A DNA stretch of 64,000 bases from Lachnoanaerobaculum sanguinis (GCF_033242365.1 NZ_BTHK01000008.1:62001-126000); one strand, 5' to 3'; numbered from the stretch's first letter, positions 1 through 9,424 are shown. The notes: generated by a model not told the origin, from the letters alone. Program-made: numbers and translations.

Positions 1-1518
1 TCAATTTGAGATTCCTTTCAATAATTCTCTTAACACCTTAGTCTCTTCCATTATTTGCTCATTTAGGCGTTCTATTTCATCCAAAATCTCTGATGTTGGT
101 GGATATTCTACAGGAACATACTCAACTTCCTTGTATTTATTTATTGATAAATCATAATCTTTTTCTATTATTTCACTCTTTGGTACCATGAAGGACTTAT
201 CTGTACGTTTTCTATCCTTTTCTCCATCAAGATTCTTAAAGCGAGCTATGATATCCGGTATATCATTTTCTGCTACCGGTGTTCTCTTATCATCCAGGCT
301 CTTGCCGTCTGCTGTCATATCATAGAACCATACATTATCAGTTCCGCCATGATTGGTCTTTGTAAAGATAAGTATTCCTGTAGACACTCCGGCATATGGT
401 TTAAAGACTCCGGAAGGCATAGATATTACCGCTTCAAGTTTCTGGTTTTCAACTATTTCTTTTCTGATTGCTTTATGAGCATTGGAAGAACCGAAGAGTA
501 CACCGTCAGGTACTATACAGGCACATCTTCCTCCTATTTTCAGCATTTTTGTAAATAGTGACAAGAACAAAAGCTCTGTTTTTTTAGTCTTACATATTTT
601 TTGGATATCCTCAGATACTATTTCTGCATCCAAACTGCCTTTAAATGGTGGATTTGCAAGTATCAGAGAATATTTATCCCTGTCAGGATTTTGATCAGAC
701 AAGCTGTCCCTATATTCTATACAAGGATTTTCTATACCGTGAGCCATCATATTCATAGCACCTATACGAAGCATGGTTCTGTCCATATCAAAACCGTGGA
801 ACATGCTATTCATAAAATGCTCTTTATTCTTTCCATTCATAAGTACTTCTTTTTTATATTTTTCCTTTAAGTACTCACCACTGATTACGAGAAATCCTGA
901 TGTACCACATGCCGGATCACATATAGTCTCATTTGGCTGTGGATCCATCATCTTGACTATCATTCTTATTATATTTCTTGGAGTTCTGAACTGTCCGTTA
1001 ACACCTGATTTTTCAAGTTTTGAAAGTAAATACTCATATACATCTCCTCTTACATCTGTACTTTGCTCCTTGTCCATTATTGCATATATTTCATCCATAG
1101 CATCTACTATCTTTGAAAGCATTAGAGGTGTATTTACTTTAAAAATGGCATCATTCATATATTTACTATATGCACTTTTTTTATCACCATGTAGGTTCTT
1201 TATAAATGGAAATACCCATTCCTGCATTATACTGTACATTCTTTGTGCAGGAAAATCGTGAAAAACAGACCATTTCAACTGTTCTCCTTCCACTTTACGT
1301 CCCTCTATCTCTACCTCACCGTCAAATATACTCTTAAAAGGTAAGCCAAGCATCGCTGCTTCTTTTGCTCTTATATTGTCTGCACTGTCAATATCTCTGA
1401 TAAACATCAGATATGTCATCTGCTCTACAACTTCAAGAGGATTTGTAATACCTCCTGTCCAGAATATCTCCCACAATCCGTCAATCTTATTTTTTAATTC
1501 GCCTGTCATAATCTCCAT
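1..1518 (-). CDS. hsdM: Type I restriction-modification DNA methyltransferase subunit M
   Basis: N6-adenine methyltransferase subunit of a type I restriction-modification complex; it modifies the host target sequence and assembles with an S subunit for recognition and an R subunit for cleavage. The 505-residue product has an N-terminal helical HsdM_N region, SAM-binding motif I DPACGTSGF at residues 201-209 and catalytic motif IV NPPF at 289-292. Length is normal for HsdM. The stop codon sits on the first bases of the window, so hsdS and hsdR, if present, would lie outside to the left. Starts at 1518 and 1509 are both possible; neither has an ideal ribosome-binding site. A short hsdS-like scrap lies just upstream. 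Confidence 0.93.
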   Translation of the reverse strand: MEIMTGELKNKIDGLWEIFWTGGITNPLEVVEQMTYLMFIRDIDSADNIRAKEAAMLGLPFKSIFDGEVEIEGRKVEGEQLKWSVFHDFPAQRMYSIMQEWVFPFIKNLHGDKKSAYSKYMNDAIFKVNTPLMLSKIVDAMDEIYAIMDKEQSTDVRGDVYEYLLSKLEKSGVNGQFRTPRNIIRMIVKMMDPQPNETICDPACGTSGFLVISGEYLKEKYKKEVLMNGKNKEHFMNSMFHGFDMDRTMLRIGAMNMMAHGIENPCIEYRDSLSDQNPDRDKYSLILANPPFKGSLDAEIVSEDIQKICKTKKTELLFLSLFTKMLKIGGRCACIVPDGVLFGSSNAHKAIRKEIVENQKLEAVISMPSGVFKPYAGVSTGILIFTKTNHGGTDNVWFYDMTADGKSLDDKRTPVAENDIPDIIARFKNLDGEKDRKRTDKSFMVPKSEIIEKDYDLSINKYKEVEYVPVEYPPTSEILDEIERLNEQIMEETKVLRELLKGISN

Positions 1519-1547
1519 TTCAACTTTCTTTAAAAATAATTTTTATT

Positions 1548-1808
1548 TTATTCCATATTATTTTTTATATTGTAAATTCGCTTCAGTTTTTCTCTTGAAG
1601 TTGAAAGCTTTTCTTTTAAGTCAACTATCCTCTCAAGTTCCTCTTTATATTTCTCCCCTATTATATTCTGTTCTTCCAGTGAAGGCAAAGGAATCTCAAG
1701 TTTTCTCAACTTTTCTAAAGAAATTGTTGGGATTACGCTACCTACATATATACTTTTAAATAAAGCTCTCCCAAGCTCACTGTCAAAAAGTAATAGCTCC
1801 TTTAATCT
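1548..1808 (-). pseudogene. 3' remnant of a type I specificity subunit (hsdS-like)
   Basis: An open frame of 86 codons without a start ends in TAA at 1550-1548. It reads SELGRALFKSIYVGS, then IPTISLEKLRKLEIPLPS, then a charged helix (LEEQNIIGEKYKEELERI). The 'IPLPSLEEQ' segment followed by a coiled coil is the hallmark of the C-terminal half of an S-subunit target-recognition domain. An in-frame stop (1811-1809) lies just before it and nothing upstream is readable, so only the tail survives. It lies directly 5' of hsdM. It probably marks past recombination of specificity genes. The rest of the stretch up to the yeiH ribosome-binding site (about 1809-1926) is A+T-rich and shows no feature to me. 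Confidence 0.7.
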
Positions 1809-1940
1809 TTAAAAATTTTAAATTTCAAAATATTGTTTTTGCAATACATTTCTTGAAAAAAATTTCAGCACAAAATTTTCTCCCCACATCTCCCCTCATT
1901 GTACTATAATCATACTATAAAATTCAGAAAGGACATTAAG

Positions 1941-2981
1941 ATGAATTCAATAAAATCTTTCTTATCAAAAAACTTATTCGGTATGCTTATATGCTTTCTC
2001 ATTGCTCTGCCGGCGTGGTTTCTGGGGAAGAGATTTCCTATAATCGGAGGGCCGGTGATTGCGATTATTGCAGGTATGATTATTACACTTTTTTGGAATG
2101 AGAAGGGCAGGGCAGGTGCCGGAATAAAGTTCACTTCAAAATATGTTTTGCAGGCGGCGGTGGTTTTTCTGGGATTCGGCCTTAACCTAAGTGTTGTACT
2201 TCAAACCGGCAGGCAGTCGCTTCCTATAATCATATGCACGATATCCACCGCACTTATAATTGCCTTTATTTTACATAAGCTGATGAAGATCCCCGGCAAT
2301 ATTTCAACTCTTGTGGGCGTGGGTTCTTCCATATGTGGAGGTTCCGCCATAGCGGCTACAGCACCTGTGATAAATGCGGATGATGACGAGGTTGCACAGG
2401 CTATATCCGTTATTTTCTTTTTCAATGTACTGGCTGCGCTGCTCTTTCCTGTTTTTGGAAAGATGATTGGATTTGATACTCTAAGCGGAGAGGCTTTCGG
2501 CATATTCTCAGGCACTGCAATAAACGATACTTCATCCGTTACCGCCGCCGCTTCCACTTGGGACAGTATGTGGAGTCTCGGCACTCAGACTCTTGATAAG
2601 GCTGTTACTGTAAAGCTTACCAGAACTCTGGCAATCATCCCCATTACTTTGGTACTTGCAATAATCAATGCAAGGAAGTCAAATGATAATCAAAACGGAT
2701 TCAGCCTTAAAAGATCATTTCCGATGTTTATTATATTTTTTATTGTTGCATCCGTTATCACTACTATTGCTTTAAGTGCAGGTGTACCTTCACATTCATT
2801 TGCTCCTTTAAAGGATTTCAGCAAGTTCTGTATCATTATGGCAATGGCTGCAATCGGACTTAACAGCAATCTGATAAAGCTTATCAAATCAGGAGGCAAA
2901 CCTATTATTCTTGGCGGAATATGTTGGATAGGAATTACCGCAGTAAGCCTTATAATGCAGCATATACTTGGTATTTGGTAA
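1941..2981 (+). CDS. YeiH/UPF0324 family putative sulfate exporter
   Basis: Integral membrane protein of the YeiH (Cons_hypoth698) family, proposed to export sulfate or related anions; the substrate is not proven for the family. The 346-residue product has about ten hydrophobic segments and family signature stretches (GPVIAIIAGM, GVGSSICGGSAIAATAP, GTAINDTSSVTAA). I start it at ATG 1941, which has an AGAAAGGA ribosome-binding site 8 bases upstream; an upstream in-frame start at 1899 lacks one. It is a single gene, transcribed away from the type I locus and ending in a terminator shared with the convergent gene at 3018. Confidence 0.85.
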   Translation: MNSIKSFLSKNLFGMLICFLIALPAWFLGKRFPIIGGPVIAIIAGMIITLFWNEKGRAGAGIKFTSKYVLQAAVVFLGFGLNLSVVLQTGRQSLPIIICTISTALIIAFILHKLMKIPGNISTLVGVGSSICGGSAIAATAPVINADDDEVAQAISVIFFFNVLAALLFPVFGKMIGFDTLSGEAFGIFSGTAINDTSSVTAAASTWDSMWSLGTQTLDKAVTVKLTRTLAIIPITLVLAIINARKSNDNQNGFSLKRSFPMFIIFFIVASVITTIALSAGVPSHSFAPLKDFSKFCIIMAMAAIGLNSNLIKLIKSGGKPIILGGICWIGITAVSLIMQHILGIW

Positions 2982-3018
2982 AAAAGTGTGCAAGCCCCAA
3001 AAACTTGCACACTTTTTT
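2980..3018. terminator. Bidirectional rho-independent terminator
   Basis: A 15-bp perfect inverted repeat (AAAAAAGTGTGCAAG at 2980-2994, CTTGCACACTTTTTT at 3004-3018) with a 9-base loop. A-runs and T-runs flank both sides, so it can stop transcription from both convergent genes, yeiH on the plus strand and the membrane protein on the minus strand. Confidence 0.9.
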
Positions 3019-5222
3019 TAATTTATCATCACTTTATAAAGCATTACATCTCCATAATCTTTATAAACCTCGGTACTTCCATCCTCCAATAGGTATCTTA
3101 CAACATCCGCCGCTCTTTCTCTGCCTTCCAGATACTCATCTTCAACACAGATATATTTTATATCCGCATAATGCAGATAATCCTTAAAATTATCAAGTGT
3201 TCTTACAACAGCGGAATTACCTCCGCTTCCTGTAATATCTGTATAAGTCCTTATATCCGCACTTAATATTTTAAGTAAGTTGTCCTCTGACAATAATAGT
3301 GTTCTCGGATTACCCAAACTCATCAAATCCATATATACATCTACAAAGTTGCTGTCTGTATTTCCCAACACTTCTTTGTCGATATATCTGTCATGATGAT
3401 TATATATTCCAAGTTCTCTTATATACTTCGGACTTTCAGTAAGCCCTCTGATACCTGCCCAGTTTGTAACCCCCGTTATAAGAAGTGAAAATGCTATACA
3501 TGGTATCAATGAATAGAATAGACTCTTAACCCCTGTTTCTTCAACGAGAAAACAAACCGCAATGATCACCAAAGCAAACAATAATATGAAATAATTACCG
3601 TCTACCTGATTTAATATAAATAAGCTAAACAGACTGACCGTAGCATCTACTCCGAGAATAATCATTATATATGTGAATATATCTCTATTACTCTTATTCT
3701 TAATGCAGTATCTTACAGTAAATACAGCCAGAATTATAAATAATACAGTTATCAGTACGGTAGGTGAAGCTATATAAATATGCGTCTCATTTGTCGGTGA
3801 TATAAAAAGCTGGAATAATCTGTAAAATATATCCACTCTCTCACCTGATGACATATTCATACCTGCACTTCTATAATCTCCGATAGTATAAGGATATTTT
3901 GTCTCTATTCCAAGCTTATACCATACAGAAGAATATACCGAAGTAATAATATGTCCTGTAAGTATATATGTTCTTGCATATACAAGTACAATTGCTGCAA
4001 TCGGAAGAACTGACAGGTAGGCAAATCCGAATAAATTTTTAATTTTATTTTTATTCTTTATAAGGTCTGTAACAAGATAAATAATATTTGCAATACCTAT
4101 ACCCAAGCTGAACAATAGACTCGTAGGCTTATATATAATACTTGCAAGCAGGGCTATCAATGCAAATGTAATATAGTAACTATGTCTTTTTTTCACATAC
4201 AGGCACATATTCAGTATTGATATCAGCTGCATTAATAATGTGATCATATCAGTCTTTGCAGATAATCCCATATTCATAATTGCAGGTGTCACGGATACCA
4301 GTACTACTGCAAGCCATGACTTATCATATCTTTTTTCACTGCAGACTTTTACTATCTCAAACACCGTAAAAAGCACCATTATTGCACATATGTAAGAAAA
4401 ACTCAGTACAAATCCGAAGCTTTTCTTTGTATTAAGTGCAAGTGTAAGTATCTCAAGTCCTTTCGGATAGACATATACATCGTTTACGGTTCCCAGATTG
4501 TCATATATTCCGGTATTTCCGATAAGTACAGACAAGCTTCTAAGTCCGTACCTTAAAGAATCATAGTCCAAAGTAATATTGATTCTTCCAATTTGCAACA
4601 GTATTGCTGAAAGGGATATTGCAGAACCGATGCAGAAAAAATTTTTATTTTCAAAATCTTTCTTTTTTTCTGTATTATTCTTTACTACAGGTACTATGAT
4701 TTTGAAAAATCTCATCAAAATATAAGTGACTACAACAAGCATTGCAAGTCCCAGGGTAAAGTATCTTACTCCTTTTTTTGAAGCAAGATGAAGTGCCGAA
4801 AGGACACATATGAAAATAATATATGTAAGACTTCCGGCACTAAAGCTGTTTAAATAGCGGGCTATAATGCCATCTTCCACACAGCTTTTTCTCACCTTTA
4901 CAAGTATTATTTCACCAAGCCAAATGAGTACCATAAGGAAGATACAATCTACTATAAAAGCGGTGGCGGCCTGATGTAAAATCATATATATCAGACTAAA
5001 AAAACCTATACCTGTAAGTCTAATATAATTGTTTTTTACCAATCTTAATATCAGATAAAATATAACAAATAGCAATATATGTTCAAAATAAAGCATTTTT
5101 GTTTCCATCTCTCCGATATCAAATAATATATAAGTCTTTTCAGCCAATAAAGAAAAACTGTATATACTAAGAATGGCGGCACATATAAAAATAAGCAAAT
5201 ATCCGGTTTTCTTAATATTCAT
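3018..5222 (-). CDS. Large polytopic membrane protein, possibly GT-C-like glycosyltransferase
   Basis: About 734 residues from ATG 5222, which has GGAG seven bases upstream; a longer GTG start at 5249 is possible. The first ~550 residues hold roughly a dozen hydrophobic segments. The last ~170 residues are soluble, with short aromatic and acidic stretches (YNHHDRYIDKEVLG, YADIKYICVEDEYLEG), probably outside the cell. This layout, many transmembrane helices then an extracytoplasmic tail, is typical of GT-C glycosyltransferases and of uncharacterised cell-surface polysaccharide proteins. I see no decisive catalytic motif, so the function is inference. It stands alone between a terminator and an intergenic gap. 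Confidence 0.6.
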   Translation of the reverse strand: MNIKKTGYLLIFICAAILSIYSFSLLAEKTYILFDIGEMETKMLYFEHILLFVIFYLILRLVKNNYIRLTGIGFFSLIYMILHQAATAFIVDCIFLMVLIWLGEIILVKVRKSCVEDGIIARYLNSFSAGSLTYIIFICVLSALHLASKKGVRYFTLGLAMLVVVTYILMRFFKIIVPVVKNNTEKKKDFENKNFFCIGSAISLSAILLQIGRINITLDYDSLRYGLRSLSVLIGNTGIYDNLGTVNDVYVYPKGLEILTLALNTKKSFGFVLSFSYICAIMVLFTVFEIVKVCSEKRYDKSWLAVVLVSVTPAIMNMGLSAKTDMITLLMQLISILNMCLYVKKRHSYYITFALIALLASIIYKPTSLLFSLGIGIANIIYLVTDLIKNKNKIKNLFGFAYLSVLPIAAIVLVYARTYILTGHIITSVYSSVWYKLGIETKYPYTIGDYRSAGMNMSSGERVDIFYRLFQLFISPTNETHIYIASPTVLITVLFIILAVFTVRYCIKNKSNRDIFTYIMIILGVDATVSLFSLFILNQVDGNYFILLFALVIIAVCFLVEETGVKSLFYSLIPCIAFSLLITGVTNWAGIRGLTESPKYIRELGIYNHHDRYIDKEVLGNTDSNFVDVYMDLMSLGNPRTLLLSEDNLLKILSADIRTYTDITGSGGNSAVVRTLDNFKDYLHYADIKYICVEDEYLEGRERAADVVRYLLEDGSTEVYKDYGDVMLYKVMIN

Positions 5223-5330
5223 ATATAAACTCCATACCTCTTGTAACACAAATCTTTCTCATCAAATCACCACCTATTTTCATCAATACTCTCCCTGTTC
5301 ACCCTGTATTTTAAATTTTGTCTCTAATAC

Positions 5331-6887
5331 CTAGAAAATGTCGAAAAAGTCATCGTCGTCTTCAAAGAATTCATCATTATCTTCAAAAGAGTCTTCAAAA
5401 GAGTCATCAAAATTTTCATTCGTTCCATTTTTCCTTCCCTCATGTAGTTTTACCATTTCAGGGTCGAGCTTTATTTTATATGACTTCGGTTCAAACTCGT
5501 CTGTTTCATATGAATCGTCTTCATATAAATCTGTTTCATATAGCTTTACACTGTTTTTAAGTTCTTCTATAAATAAGCTTCTTTCTTGGGTAAATCCTTC
5601 AAATACCTTCGGCTCTTTCATATTATTTGTAAGCTTCTTATACAGTTCGTTTTCCGTGATATTATATCTTTTTGAAAACTTAGGTTTTGAGCCTCTTCTG
5701 AATATAATCTGATTTCCAAGTTTCATATTCAGGCAATCCTCCGTCATTATTCCGGCTCTCATTCCGATATTTCTTGCAGTATCCAAATCATTTGAACCCA
5801 TATAGACATATGTATCACAGTTGTTAATAATGGTTGTAGCACTGTCATTTCCATAAAGTGAGGACAATTGTGACTCCGACTGTATCAAAAGTGTCACCGA
5901 GATACCTTTTTCCCTGAATATTGAAATATACTGGTCAAATAAAGGTACCGGACATCCGGTTGCAAAGTCGTCCGCCAGAAAATGTATAGGTCTTGGCAAT
6001 ACGCCTTCGGCCTGTTTTTCTCCAATTTCAAACAGCTCTTTAAATATATGTGCATAAAACATATTTATAAAACTGTTTAAGCTTGGATTTACCGGACTTG
6101 TAGTCACAAACAATGCTCTCTTTTCCATTGCCAGCTTCTCAAAGCTTATCTTATTTTCCATCTTGAACATTCTTCTAAGCTCAGGTGTAAAGACATATCC
6201 GATGGCCGTATTTAATGTGCCGAAAACACAACTTGCGGTTTTTATAGGCAATCTCCTAAAAGATTTCCAGTTAACCGTAGCAAAGTTAAAAGTGTTTGTC
6301 ATTTCAAGCTCTAAAAAATCGTAATCATAATTAGTCTTTATCTCGCTTGTATCATCTTCAAAGCTAAGCTTATCAAGCATCTCAAGAACATCAATAAAAC
6401 TCGGATCATCCTTTTTCATCAGTACATAGGATATAAATGCCGCAAAAAGTGAAGTAGCCGCCTCATCCCAGAAAGGATCCGCATTACTGTTTTCTTTTTT
6501 CTTATTTGCTGTAACAATGCTCTTGGCTACAAAGACTATATCCTGATAACTCTTGATAAAATCAAGCGGATCATAAGCTATATTTCCATTTTCAGGATGT
6601 ACAAAGTCAAGATCCCAGACCTTATAATCTCTTTCTTCCAATAATGAAAAATATTTATTTACAATTCTTCTCTTTGTTACAGAGGTAATGATATTTCTGT
6701 TATATGATTCCAGAAGAAATGCCTCCGTTATGGAAAGGGTTTTACCTGAACCTGAGCCTCCGACTACCAAGATATTATTGTTTATACCGGTTATATTACT
6801 GTCTGTAGAAAATATACAATCTTCGCCTTCACCTAAAATCACCCTGTCAATTTGTGATTGTATCTGCTTACCATTTTTATCTCTCAT
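5331..6887 (-). CDS. VirD4/TraG-like P-loop ATPase without a membrane anchor
   Basis: Type IV coupling-protein family ATPase (TraG/TraD/VirD4). Walker A GGSGSGKT is near residue 43. A Walker B-like HFLADDFA follows in the middle, and the TraG C-terminal block (SVTLLIQSESQLSSLYG, NNCDTYVYMG) is clear. Unlike true coupling proteins it has no N-terminal transmembrane pair, and the usual DPKGE after the first strand is replaced by SVTKRRI. It ends in a very acidic tail (repeated FEDSFEDNDEFFEDDDD). ATG 6887 has GGAG five bases upstream and overlaps the clpP-like stop (TAATG), so the two are translationally coupled. No other conjugation gene is nearby; its substrate is unknown. Confidence 0.75.
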   Translation of the reverse strand: MRDKNGKQIQSQIDRVILGEGEDCIFSTDSNITGINNNILVVGGSGSGKTLSITEAFLLESYNRNIITSVTKRRIVNKYFSLLEERDYKVWDLDFVHPENGNIAYDPLDFIKSYQDIVFVAKSIVTANKKKENSNADPFWDEAATSLFAAFISYVLMKKDDPSFIDVLEMLDKLSFEDDTSEIKTNYDYDFLELEMTNTFNFATVNWKSFRRLPIKTASCVFGTLNTAIGYVFTPELRRMFKMENKISFEKLAMEKRALFVTTSPVNPSLNSFINMFYAHIFKELFEIGEKQAEGVLPRPIHFLADDFATGCPVPLFDQYISIFREKGISVTLLIQSESQLSSLYGNDSATTIINNCDTYVYMGSNDLDTARNIGMRAGIMTEDCLNMKLGNQIIFRRGSKPKFSKRYNITENELYKKLTNNMKEPKVFEGFTQERSLFIEELKNSVKLYETDLYEDDSYETDEFEPKSYKIKLDPEMVKLHEGRKNGTNENFDDSFEDSFEDNDEFFEDDDDFFDIF

Positions 6888-7492
6888 TACCACTCCGCTT
6901 CTTTTACAAAATCAATAACTTTTGAGAACTCTATTATTTCATCACATAGATTGAATGCAATTGCTTCATCAGGTGAGAAATAATGATCAAAATCAGTAGC
7001 TTTGTCAATCTCTTCTTCGGTCTTTTCTGTATGTTTTGCCAGTAGACTGTTAATTTTCTTCTTGGTTTCAAGCATGCTGTCTGAAATACTCTTGATACTT
7101 GAAGCATTTCCTGATACTCTTCCGCCAAGCATCGGTTGATGTAGCATAAGTTCACTGTTTGGAAGCATATATCTTTTGCCTGCACATGCCAAAAGCACTG
7201 CAGCCATGCTGTAGGCTTTTCCCCTACATATCATCCTTACAGGTGCTATGGAGCCTACTATTGCATCATACATCAAAAGACCGCTGTTTATTTCTCCTCC
7301 CGGACTGTTTATAAGCACTGTAATAGGCTCATTTGACTCAAGATTTAGCTCCAATATCTTGTCTGTAAAATCAACAGCCAGCTCATCTGTTATTTCTCCA
7401 TTGATATTTATACATCTTTTACTGAAAAACTTTGCTTCCAGTGATACCTGTGTAATACCGCTGTTTGTCTTTATTAATGTACTTGTACTCAT
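6887..7492 (-). CDS. ClpP-like serine protease, paired with a VirD4-like ATPase
   Basis: About 201 residues from ATG 7492, which has a GAGGAGA ribosome-binding site. The ClpP fold signatures are present: a serine in KAYSMAAVLLACAGKRY, a histidine in NSELMLHQPMLGG, and an aspartate in TDFDHYFSPDEA that aligns with the third member of the triad. The oligomerisation-strand motif INSPGGEINSG is also present. It is therefore probably catalytically competent. No clpX or clpA is adjacent; instead the downstream, coupled gene is a TraG-like ATPase. That suggests a dedicated partner rather than the housekeeping Clp system. ClpP-like proteases also occur in phages, so a mobile origin is possible. Confidence 0.85.
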   Translation of the reverse strand: MSTSTLIKTNSGITQVSLEAKFFSKRCININGEITDELAVDFTDKILELNLESNEPITVLINSPGGEINSGLLMYDAIVGSIAPVRMICRGKAYSMAAVLLACAGKRYMLPNSELMLHQPMLGGRVSGNASSIKSISDSMLETKKKINSLLAKHTEKTEEEIDKATDFDHYFSPDEAIAFNLCDEIIEFSKVIDFVKEAEW

Positions 7493-7570
7493 GATATCTC
7501 CTCTAATCAATGTCTTTTAAAGTTCTATATGAAAAGTTTCACTCTATACTTATCCTAATTTGGCTTATTA

Positions 7571-8056
7571 TTAATTACCTGCTACTGTTTCTCCTGTCCA
7601 GTCTTTGATACCGCCAAATTCATATACATTTGTATATCCCATAGCTGCAAGTTTTTCTGATGCCTGTCTGCTGCGGTTTCCGCTTCTGCAATATACAAGT
7701 ATAACCTGATCAAGGTCAGGAAGCTCTGTAGGCTGAGTATTTGTTATACTCTCATTTGGTATACATATAGCCCCCGGAATATGACCTGCTGCATACTCAT
7801 CCTTGCTTCTCACATCAACAATCACATGGCCGTCTTCATTTGCCATCATCTGCTTTGCAGTTTCCTGATCAATATGTGTATAGCTCTCTTTTTTAGCTTC
7901 CTCACTTTCCTTCATAGTTTCTCCGGCTTTTTCACTTGTAGCTACACTGCTTACAGCTGTTTCCTTTGCTGTAGTCTCCTGCATACTTGCATTATTTGAG
8001 CATCCTGCAACTGTGAGTAAAACTCCTGTTAATATGATTCCTGCTATCTTCTTCAT
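7571..8056 (-). CDS. Rhodanese-domain lipoprotein
   Basis: A 161-residue exported lipoprotein. The signal peptide ends in lipobox TVAGC with the acylated cysteine at residue 19. A Thr/Ser/Glu-rich linker follows, then one rhodanese domain. VDVRSKDEYAAGHIPGA is the CH2A-like strand-turn, and the active-site loop CRSGNRS carries the catalytic cysteine. Single-domain rhodaneses move sulfane sulfur or act in thiol chemistry; here it acts outside the membrane. It is monocistronic, with a long AT-rich upstream region. The substrate cannot be told from sequence. Confidence 0.88.
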   Translation of the reverse strand: MKKIAGIILTGVLLTVAGCSNNASMQETTAKETAVSSVATSEKAGETMKESEEAKKESYTHIDQETAKQMMANEDGHVIVDVRSKDEYAAGHIPGAICIPNESITNTQPTELPDLDQVILVYCRSGNRSRQASEKLAAMGYTNVYEFGGIKDWTGETVAGN

Positions 8057-8137
8057 ATGATAAATACCTCTCTTATATTTGATTTCTTTCTGTACAATAT
8101 ATTAACATCACTATGTTACCATATCGCACATCTTCCA

Positions 8138-8731
8138 TTATAGCATGAATTCATTTGTGTATCTATCAAATAAGTGCAAAGAATTCAACCACAAGCAGTC
8201 AGTATCAAGCAATGTACGGTATCCTCCAATCGTCTTAGCCACCAAATTCATATGATCGGAATTATCATAAATATATAATTCATCTATAAGCGGCATTAAT
8301 TCCTTAAGTTTTGACAATGAAACATGATATCTTCTTTTTATATCCTCTTCCGGAATACCATGTCCGCCCATACTGACTCTGTGGGCAACTCTTTGAATTG
8401 CTAACTCCGGACTACTAAGTCCTACATAATTCATAATTACCTTGTAGCCAAGCCTCTTTGCCTTTAGTATATTATTTATCATACTTCTTCCGGTCAATGT
8501 GGTTTCCTGATTTAATGAAACAGCTTTATTTATACAGTCTTTTATAAGCTTTACGGCCATCTTCATTGCCTTGGCCTGATCGGATTGATTCCTCCAATCT
8601 CCACCATTGGATATTACGATTTCATCTGAATTTATTCTTACTCCGAAATCATGATTTTCCTGTAGTAATGTACTATATAAAGTTGACTTTCCTGCACCGT
8701 TTACTCCGGCAAATATTGTATATGTTGGCAT
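8138..8731 (-). CDS. Zeta-toxin-like P-loop kinase
   Basis: A 197-residue protein with Walker A AGVNGAGKST at residues 8-17 and a DE motif (RINSDEIV), followed by NQETTLTGRSM where zeta family proteins carry the catalytic and substrate loop. This matches the small zeta-toxin/UDP-N-acetylglucosamine kinase-like family found alone in many Clostridia. It starts 21 bases after the VWA gene, so both are probably one transcript. No epsilon antitoxin is visible. It may be a toxin, a stress nucleotide kinase or a repair kinase; only the fold is supported. Confidence 0.75.
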   Translation of the reverse strand: MPTYTIFAGVNGAGKSTLYSTLLQENHDFGVRINSDEIVISNGGDWRNQSDQAKAMKMAVKLIKDCINKAVSLNQETTLTGRSMINNILKAKRLGYKVIMNYVGLSSPELAIQRVAHRVSMGGHGIPEEDIKRRYHVSLSKLKELMPLIDELYIYDNSDHMNLVAKTIGGYRTLLDTDCLWLNSLHLFDRYTNEFML

Positions 8732-8752
8732 ATTTTTAATCCTCTACTTTTT

Positions 8753-9424
8753 TTATTTCTTACGCCTCAGAAAATCAAAAACTATTTCTTTTTTCCAGCT
8801 ATTATTAGATAAACTCTCTTCCATAAGCATTGGAGAATCTGCTTCCATTGCAGCACACATAGCCTGTGATACTCCTTCATATACCAGCTTTGTACCTATA
8901 TCATCATGTATATAATTTACAGCTCTTTCTTTTCTTATTCCAAATCTCTCGGCTTCTGCACATGCATCTATATTTGCTCCTATGAAGATAAATTCCCAGC
9001 CATACTCTTTCTGCTCTTTTTCAATCATCTTCTTAACCTGCTTGTAGTTATAATTGATGCTTGCATTTTCCATTCCATCCGTTGTTATAACAAATATGGT
9101 CTTATCAGGCCTGTCTTCTTCTCTTGCATATTTATGGATATTGATTATATGTTTGATTGCACCACCAACTGCGTCCAAAAATGCAGTCGATCCTCTTACA
9201 AAATACTCTTTATTTGTTATCTTATCCACTTTTTCAATCGGCACTCTGTCATGAATAACCTCGGTTCTGTCATCAAACAATACTGTTGATACATATGCTT
9301 TCTCTCCTGTCTGTTTTTGCTTTTCAATCATTGAATTGAATCCTCCGATTGTATCAGCCTCAAGACCGCTCATTGATCCGCTTCTGTCCAAAATATAAAC
9401 TATTTCTGTTAATGTCTTTTTCAT
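8753..9424 (-). CDS. VWA-domain protein, TerY/YegL-like
   Basis: A 223-residue von Willebrand A domain that fills the whole protein. The metal-ion-dependent adhesion site is complete: DRSGSM at residues 13-18, a threonine in GSTAFLDAVGG and the aspartate in FVITTDGMENAS. No signal peptide or membrane segment is seen, so it acts in the cytoplasm. Stand-alone TerY-like VWA proteins scaffold stress or phosphorylation complexes next to TerD-type proteins. A TerD-VWA gene lies 5 kb away at 14195. The ribosome-binding site AAGGAG precedes the start. It is probably co-transcribed with the zeta-like kinase downstream. Confidence 0.85.
   Translation of the reverse strand: MKKTLTEIVYILDRSGSMSGLEADTIGGFNSMIEKQKQTGEKAYVSTVLFDDRTEVIHDRVPIEKVDKITNKEYFVRGSTAFLDAVGGAIKHIINIHKYAREEDRPDKTIFVITTDGMENASINYNYKQVKKMIEKEQKEYGWEFIFIGANIDACAEAERFGIRKERAVNYIHDDIGTKLVYEGVSQAMCAAMEADSPMLMEESLSNNSWKKEIVFDFLRRKK

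Noticed and set aside
773..1261. 162-residue plus-strand frame inside hsdM
   Set aside because: Shadow of a clear methyltransferase gene; no ribosome-binding site and no family motif.
5338..5712. Serine-rich plus-strand frame opposite the VirD4-like gene tail
   Set aside because: It is the complement of the acidic Asp/Glu/Phe repeats of the VirD4-like C-terminus; no ribosome-binding site.
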